Source of the DNA: Capsulimonas sp.
GTDB taxonomy: Bacteria > Armatimonadota > Armatimonadia > Armatimonadales > Capsulimonadaceae
Reading direction: 5' to 3'
Assembly: GCA_025963815.1 (NCBI GenBank)
Contig: JAOQAA010000145.1
Location: 1-6,624 of the forward strand
DNA length: 6,624 bases
Every line of letters begins with the position of its first letter. The first letter of the stretch is position 1. Positions 4,138 through 6,624 of this stretch are shown here, in pieces. Under the pieces are notes generated by a model that was given only the letters and a program-made list of their open reading frames with translations, had not been told where the DNA came from and made no database searches. Made by a program: the position numbers and the translations under genes.

Positions 4138-5871
4138 CTATGGAATACGCTCCAATTTGAATTCCTGCCAGCCGAAACCGTTGTCGGGATACTGCTGGAG
4201 CGAAGTATTGACGTTTCCGTTGCCGCCGGGAATATCCCAGCTCATGCCGTCATGCTTGAAGAAGAATTTGTATCGGCCATTGGTCTTCGGCAGAATCCGG
4301 ATCTTCTGGTCGCCGACGTTGTTGACGTTGTAGTCCCAAAGGTGCGTATTCGCCGCCGCCGCACTGGAGCCGTTCACGACGCTGAGCACTCGTGTGGGAG
4401 CATTGAGACTGAACAGGCCATAGAAGCCATCGCCTTCACTCGTAAATTTCCACTTGAACCAGTTGTTGGGCTCAAAGCTGTACTGAATGATGGGGCTGCC
4501 GTTCGTACTGCCCTGCCCCTGGATGCAGATATAGTTTCCGACGCCCGTGTTGGTGCGAATGTAGTAATTGCCCCACGGCTGCAAGCGCCATCGCTGGGCG
4601 CCGCTGTTCGTGTTGGCGTACTGCTGGATCTTGGCGTTGTCCGCCGTGCTGGAGCCGGAAACGTCCATCAGCAGACCGCTGCGAACGTTGCGCAGGTTAT
4701 ACCAGCCGTTCCCGGCGTCCACTAAGTCCCACTGCTGGCTTGGATTGTTGCCCGTGTAGTCCCAGGCCCAGAGCTGCGCGCTGTTGGCCGTGGAGTCGTT
4801 GGAGACCGAGACAGCTTTGCCGGAGACCCAGGAGACGATCTTGAAGTGATCGGCGTTCTCCGTTGGCAGCAGCGCCCAGCGCTGGTTGGCGCCGTTATAG
4901 TCGTAGCTCCACTGGTTGGTCACGGCGCCGTTGGCCGTATTCCCATTAATCAGATCCAGACACTTGCCGCTGCCCTGATTGACCAGCATGAAATAGGGCT
5001 GAGGCAGCGGCCCGCCGATGCCGGCGTTGATAGCGTCGCCGTACTGCTTCGTCGTGGCGGCGTCGCGGTCGTCCAGGAGCCAGTAGAAGCCACCCGTCGC
5101 GCCGCTGGTCGAGGCCCAGTTCGCCATCTTCGACTGGAACGTGGCGAGACTGTCGTTGTACCAGTTGCCAGGGATTACCTTGAGACTGCCGAACAGGCTG
5201 TTCCAGCTGCTTGGGTTATTCCCCCCGCCGCCGTCGTAGCACTGAAGATAGACCGCGTCAATCGTGCTGTTGTTATACACGCTCTGCCAATACCCTGAAT
5301 TGTTATAGGGGCAAAGAGTATTCTTCATGCCGATTGAGCTGATCATCCGGTTGAACGTCGCCGCGGAGGCCGCATCGTACGCCACCTCGTCGTCGTTGTC
5401 GATGGCGTCAATCCCTAAGGCGTTTTTCAGCGCCAGGAAGTTGCGATACAGGATACTGCCCGATCCCGTGCCCTGCGATGCGATCAAGTTCTTGATATTG
5501 TTCCAGCTCTGCGCTCCCGCGCCGCCGGTGCACACTTCGATCCGATTGACCGTCGTCGGCGCCGTTTTCAAGCCGGCCAGGCGCGCGCCCCAGTTGGCGT
5601 CGCCGACATAGACGCCGTTCTGCACGATCACGTGATTGCCGTTGTAGTTGAGGTCTCCATTGCTGCCGACATCGACGACGAATAAAATGACCGTCGAGTA
5701 GGTGGACTTGATCGCGGCCACATCGGCGGCGCCGAGGCTATACAGACGCTCGCGGCCAAAAAGCGCCGCAGTTGCGGCGGACGCCGAACGCGGTGCTCCC
5801 GCCAGCAAGACCAGGACGATCATGGCAAACGCGACCGCAGCGGTTTTCAGCCGCCAGAGTGATTGTCTCAT
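4138..5871 (-). CDS. Secreted GH18-like glycoside hydrolase with two ricin-type beta-trefoil (RICIN) domains
   Basis: 577-residue exported protein. Residues 1-32 are a signal peptide (RQSLWRLK, long hydrophobic core, AxA cut after Ala32). Residues about 35-287 read as a GH18-type TIM barrel: strand VILFVVDVG; IEVCTGG (111-117) at the SxGG position; DAIDNDDE (155-162), matching the catalytic DxxDxDxE with Glu162 as presumed acid/base; AVYLQCYDG (206-214) at the Tyr-Asp strand; and GGFYWLLDDRD (260-270) as the last strand. The DDE ending resembles Endo-H type endo-beta-N-acetylglucosaminidases more than chitinases. Residues 291-432 are a ricin-B/CBM13-like trefoil with NQRW, SQQW and AQRW; 434-577 is a second, degenerate trefoil. 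Likely role: binding and cutting extracellular glycans (N-glycan, chitin or glycoprotein). The frame opens at 6039, but ATG 5871 has GGAG 6 nt upstream and starts the signal peptide. Lectin part sure; enzyme class inferred from motifs. Confidence 0.82.
   Translation of the reverse strand: MRQSLWRLKTAAVAFAMIVLVLLAGAPRSASAATAALFGRERLYSLGAADVAAIKSTYSTVILFVVDVGSNGDLNYNGNHVIVQNGVYVGDANWGARLAGLKTAPTTVNRIEVCTGGAGAQSWNNIKNLIASQGTGSGSILYRNFLALKNALGIDAIDNDDEVAYDAASAATFNRMISSIGMKNTLCPYNNSGYWQSVYNNSTIDAVYLQCYDGGGGNNPSSWNSLFGSLKVIPGNWYNDSLATFQSKMANWASTSGATGGFYWLLDDRDAATTKQYGDAINAGIGGPLPQPYFMLVNQGSGKCLDLINGNTANGAVTNQWSYDYNGANQRWALLPTENADHFKIVSWVSGKAVSVSNDSTANSAQLWAWDYTGNNPSQQWDLVDAGNGWYNLRNVRSGLLMDVSGSSTADNAKIQQYANTNSGAQRWRLQPWGNYYIRTNTGVGNYICIQGQGSTNGSPIIQYSFEPNNWFKWKFTSEGDGFYGLFSLNAPTRVLSVVNGSSAAAANTHLWDYNVNNVGDQKIRILPKTNGRYKFFFKHDGMSWDIPGGNGNVNTSLQQYPDNGFGWQEFKLERIP
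5386..5409 (-). other. Codons of the GH18-like catalytic motif DxxDxDxE
   Basis: These codons encode DAIDNDDE (residues 155-162). Spacing and acidic residues agree with the GH18 signature, where the last Glu protonates the glycosidic bond and the Asp two before it orients the substrate N-acetyl group. The preceding residues ALGI fit the end of barrel strand 4. Confidence 0.65.
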
Positions 5872-5954
5872 GGGGATCTCCATCGATTTCTTAATAGACA
5901 GCAATTGTTGCATTAAAACTATCGCATAAGCGAACAATCGGCGAGTGATAAGTT

Positions 5955-5972
5955 GTTGCGTTTCACCGCAAC
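5955..5972 (-). other. Hairpin at the predicted 5' end of the GH18-ricin transcript
   Basis: GTTGCG (5955-5960) and CGCAAC (5967-5972) are perfect arms around a 6-nt loop. They fall at or just after the predicted transcription start (about 5971), so the mRNA may begin with a stem that protects it from decay. No known riboswitch pattern is recognised in the rest of the leader. Confidence 0.35.
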
Positions 5973-5977
5973 GTCCC

Positions 5978-6006
5978 AGTATAACAAAGATTCCGTGCAG
6001 CGTCAA
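5978..6006 (-). promoter_or_regulatory. Sigma70-type promoter of the GH18-ricin gene
   Basis: On the minus strand, -35 TTGACG (6001-6006, five of six consensus bases) and -10 TATACT (5978-5983, five of six) are separated by exactly 17 bp. The start is predicted near 5971, giving a leader of about 100 nt. This lies downstream of the 6039 ATG, so the long N-terminal extension of the frame would not be transcribed. Confidence 0.75.
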
Positions 6007-6013
6007 TACAAAA

Positions 6014-6051
6014 GGCGCCATAGTTTGAACCATTACCAAAACTATGGCGCC
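6014..6051. repeat. Perfect 13-bp inverted repeat beside the GH18-ricin promoter
   Basis: GGCGCCATAGTTT (6014-6026) and AAACTATGGCGCC (6039-6051) are exact inverse complements separated by 12 nt. The element ends 8 bp before the -35 box of the leftward gene. On the minus strand the stem is followed by TTTTGTATT, a weak terminator-like tail. It could be an upstream operator or activator site, or a terminator that blocks antisense transcription entering from the right. Confidence 0.7.
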
Positions 6052-6098
6052 GCACAGGAATAATCACGCCCGCCCGCCGGAAACGGGAACGACAGGGG

Positions 6099-6122
6099 CC
6101 ACAATAAAGTTATGAATTGTGG
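6099..6122. promoter_or_regulatory. Operator-like palindrome upstream of thioredoxin gene
   Basis: CCACAAT (6099-6105) and ATTGTGG (6116-6122) are perfect 7-bp arms with a 10-bp AT-rich spacer, centred about 75 bp before the thioredoxin start. The 17-bp centre-to-centre distance suits a dimeric helix-turn-helix regulator. Which regulator binds, and which of the two divergent genes it serves, cannot be told from the sequence. Confidence 0.4.
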
Positions 6123-6184
6123 GAATAAGCTTTTACCAATTCAATTTTATGCAATCGAACACGATTTGAGGAGAACGAGATATT

Positions 6185-6514
6185 ATGGGTAAGGTCGCCG
6201 AAGTAACGCGGGAGAATTTCGAGACGGAAGTGCTGGGATCCGATGTGCCGATCATGGTGGACTTTTGGGCCCCTTGGTGCCCCCCCTGTCGCGCGGTGGC
6301 TCCGGAGCTCGACACCGCATCCGAGGCGCTCACGGGCCGCGCCAAGATCGTGAAGCTAAATGTGGATGATGAGCCGGAAATCGAATCCCGCTACGGCGTC
6401 CGGACGATCCCAACGCTGATCATCTTCAAAGGTGGGGTTGCCGTCGACACGATCCACGGCGCTGTTCGAAGCCGCGTGATTGTCGAACGGATCGAAGCAC
6501 AAATCACGGCATAA
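6185..6514 (+). CDS. trxA: Thioredoxin with WCPPC active site
   Basis: 109-residue cytoplasmic thiol-disulfide oxidoreductase with no signal peptide, the canonical thioredoxin length. Key residues match the classic numbering: buried Asp26 (MVDFWA), Trp31, redox Cys32 and Cys35, Lys57 (KLNV) and the cis-proline Pro76 (TIPTLIIFKGG). The active site is WCPPC (31-35) where most bacterial thioredoxins have WCGPC. WCPPC is known from some plant h-type thioredoxins, so a working enzyme is expected, perhaps with shifted redox potential or partners. The start ATG at 6185 follows AGGAG (6169-6173) at 11 nt, a little long. It appears to be a single-gene unit divergent from the GH18-ricin gene. A general role in reducing protein disulfides is likely. 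A genome probably carries other thioredoxins, so the symbol is by family. Confidence 0.93.
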   Translation: MGKVAEVTRENFETEVLGSDVPIMVDFWAPWCPPCRAVAPELDTASEALTGRAKIVKLNVDDEPEIESRYGVRTIPTLIIFKGGVAVDTIHGAVRSRVIVERIEAQITA

Positions 6515-6540
6515 CGCGCATTACTCTCGCGCCCCTGTGC

Positions 6541-6606
6541 GTGATCTACCCCCGGCTTTCGGGCCGCCCCTGAGTGACCCACCCCGGCGCTTCGCGCCAC
6601 CCCTCC
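6541..6606. repeat. Imperfect tandem 33-nt C-rich repeat with internal hairpins
   Basis: Units 6541-6573 and 6574-6606 both begin GTGA-C/T-C-C/T-ACCCC. Both have a small central hairpin (CGGC/GCCG at 6553-6566; GGCGC-TTC-GCGCC at 6586-6598) and continue into C/A-CCCCT. The pattern, placed directly after a gene, looks like a dispersed intergenic repeat family, but only this copy is visible. Confidence 0.55.
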
Positions 6607-6624
6607 CTTGAAGCAGGGAAGGGT
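6599..6624. other. Hairpin at the window end, part of intergenic repeat
   Basis: ACCCCTCCCT (6599-6608) pairs with AGGGAAGGGT (6615-6624) with one C-A mismatch around the loop TGAAGC. No T-run is visible before the window stops. It continues the tandem C-rich element and might serve as the transcript end of the thioredoxin gene, but that cannot be decided here. Confidence 0.4.

Larger units (their letters stand above)
5872..6184. promoter_or_regulatory. Divergent intergenic region between GH18-ricin and thioredoxin genes
   Basis: 313 bp without a credible gene. From left to right it holds the ~100-nt leader of the leftward gene with a small hairpin, that gene's promoter, a 13-bp perfect inverted repeat, a GC-rich stretch (about 6066-6098), an operator-like palindrome (6099-6122) and the AT-rich lead-in to the thioredoxin ribosome site. 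I see no -35/-10 pair for the thioredoxin gene that I would defend. Confidence 0.6.

Noticed and set aside
4127..4139. Palindrome AGTTTT-G-AAAACT at the GH18-ricin stop codon
   Set aside because: Only a 1-nt centre, so it cannot fold as a hairpin without losing pairs, and the strong terminator lies just beyond it.
4252..5298. Two + strand open frames (4252-4725 and 4846-5298)
   Set aside because: Antisense to the ricin-type domains, rich in Val/Ala/Arg and without recognisable motifs.
4138..5871. Ricin-like AB toxin
   Set aside because: The N-terminal domain shows GH18-like landmarks and no ribosome-inactivating or ADP-ribosyltransferase motif. Trefoil lectins are common carbohydrate-binding modules in secreted bacterial enzymes.
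5872..6039. N-terminal 56-residue extension of the GH18-ricin frame
   Set aside because: It would start inside the 13-bp inverted repeat, upstream of the best promoter, and would bury the signal peptide. The ATG at 5871 has a clear GGAG.
6014..6051. Insertion sequence terminal repeats
   Set aside because: The arms are only 12 nt apart with no transposase or target duplication, so this is a hairpin or operator and not a mobile element end.

Overview
The window (6,624 bp, GC-rich except in the intergenic regions) looks like ordinary chromosomal DNA from a diderm (Gram-negative-type) bacterium. The evidence is a lipobox lipoprotein, a signal-peptide protein that ends in a beta-barrel with a C-terminal Phe, and Sec-type signal peptides. 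The large secreted sugar-active protein and the mix of families fit a soil- or plant-associated heterotroph. A little-sampled phylum such as Armatimonadota is possible, but that is a guess from gene style and not shown by the sequence. There is no tRNA, rRNA, CRISPR array, transposase or phage gene.

Layout: a CorA-type Mg2+/Co2+ channel (79-1071, +) converges on a predicted outer-membrane beta-barrel protein (1088-1810, -). A 255-bp divergent intergenic region follows. It carries a good sigma70-type promoter and a set of phased CGGAA half-sites in front of an Lrp/AsnC-family regulator (2066-2548, +). That gene is coupled by an ATGA overlap to a small DUF2917-like protein (2545-2958, +). The 3' end of the DUF2917 gene overlaps, tail to tail over 56 bp, a GNAT acetyltransferase (2903-3424, -). 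The acetyltransferase is probably co-transcribed from an upstream BON-domain lipoprotein (3444-3992, -).

A clear rho-independent terminator (about 4072-4110, -) closes the next unit. This is a 577-residue secreted protein (4138-5871, -) with a GH18-like TIM barrel, most like the Endo-H type endo-beta-N-acetylglucosaminidases, followed by two ricin-type beta-trefoil domains. Its promoter (TTGACG-N17-TATACT) lies beside a perfect 13-bp inverted repeat. A second operator-like palindrome stands before the divergent thioredoxin gene (6185-6514, +), whose active site is WCPPC instead of WCGPC. The window ends in a C-rich tandem 33-nt repeat with hairpins that looks like a dispersed intergenic element.

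The genes do not form one pathway. They are five or six short transcription units: metal transport, envelope, Lrp-type regulation, stress/acetylation, extracellular glycan degradation and thiol redox. The most interesting parts are the GH18/Endo-H-like plus double beta-trefoil architecture, the phased putative autoregulatory operator, the AsnC-DUF2917 coupling and the inverted-repeat elements in the 5872-6184 intergenic region.
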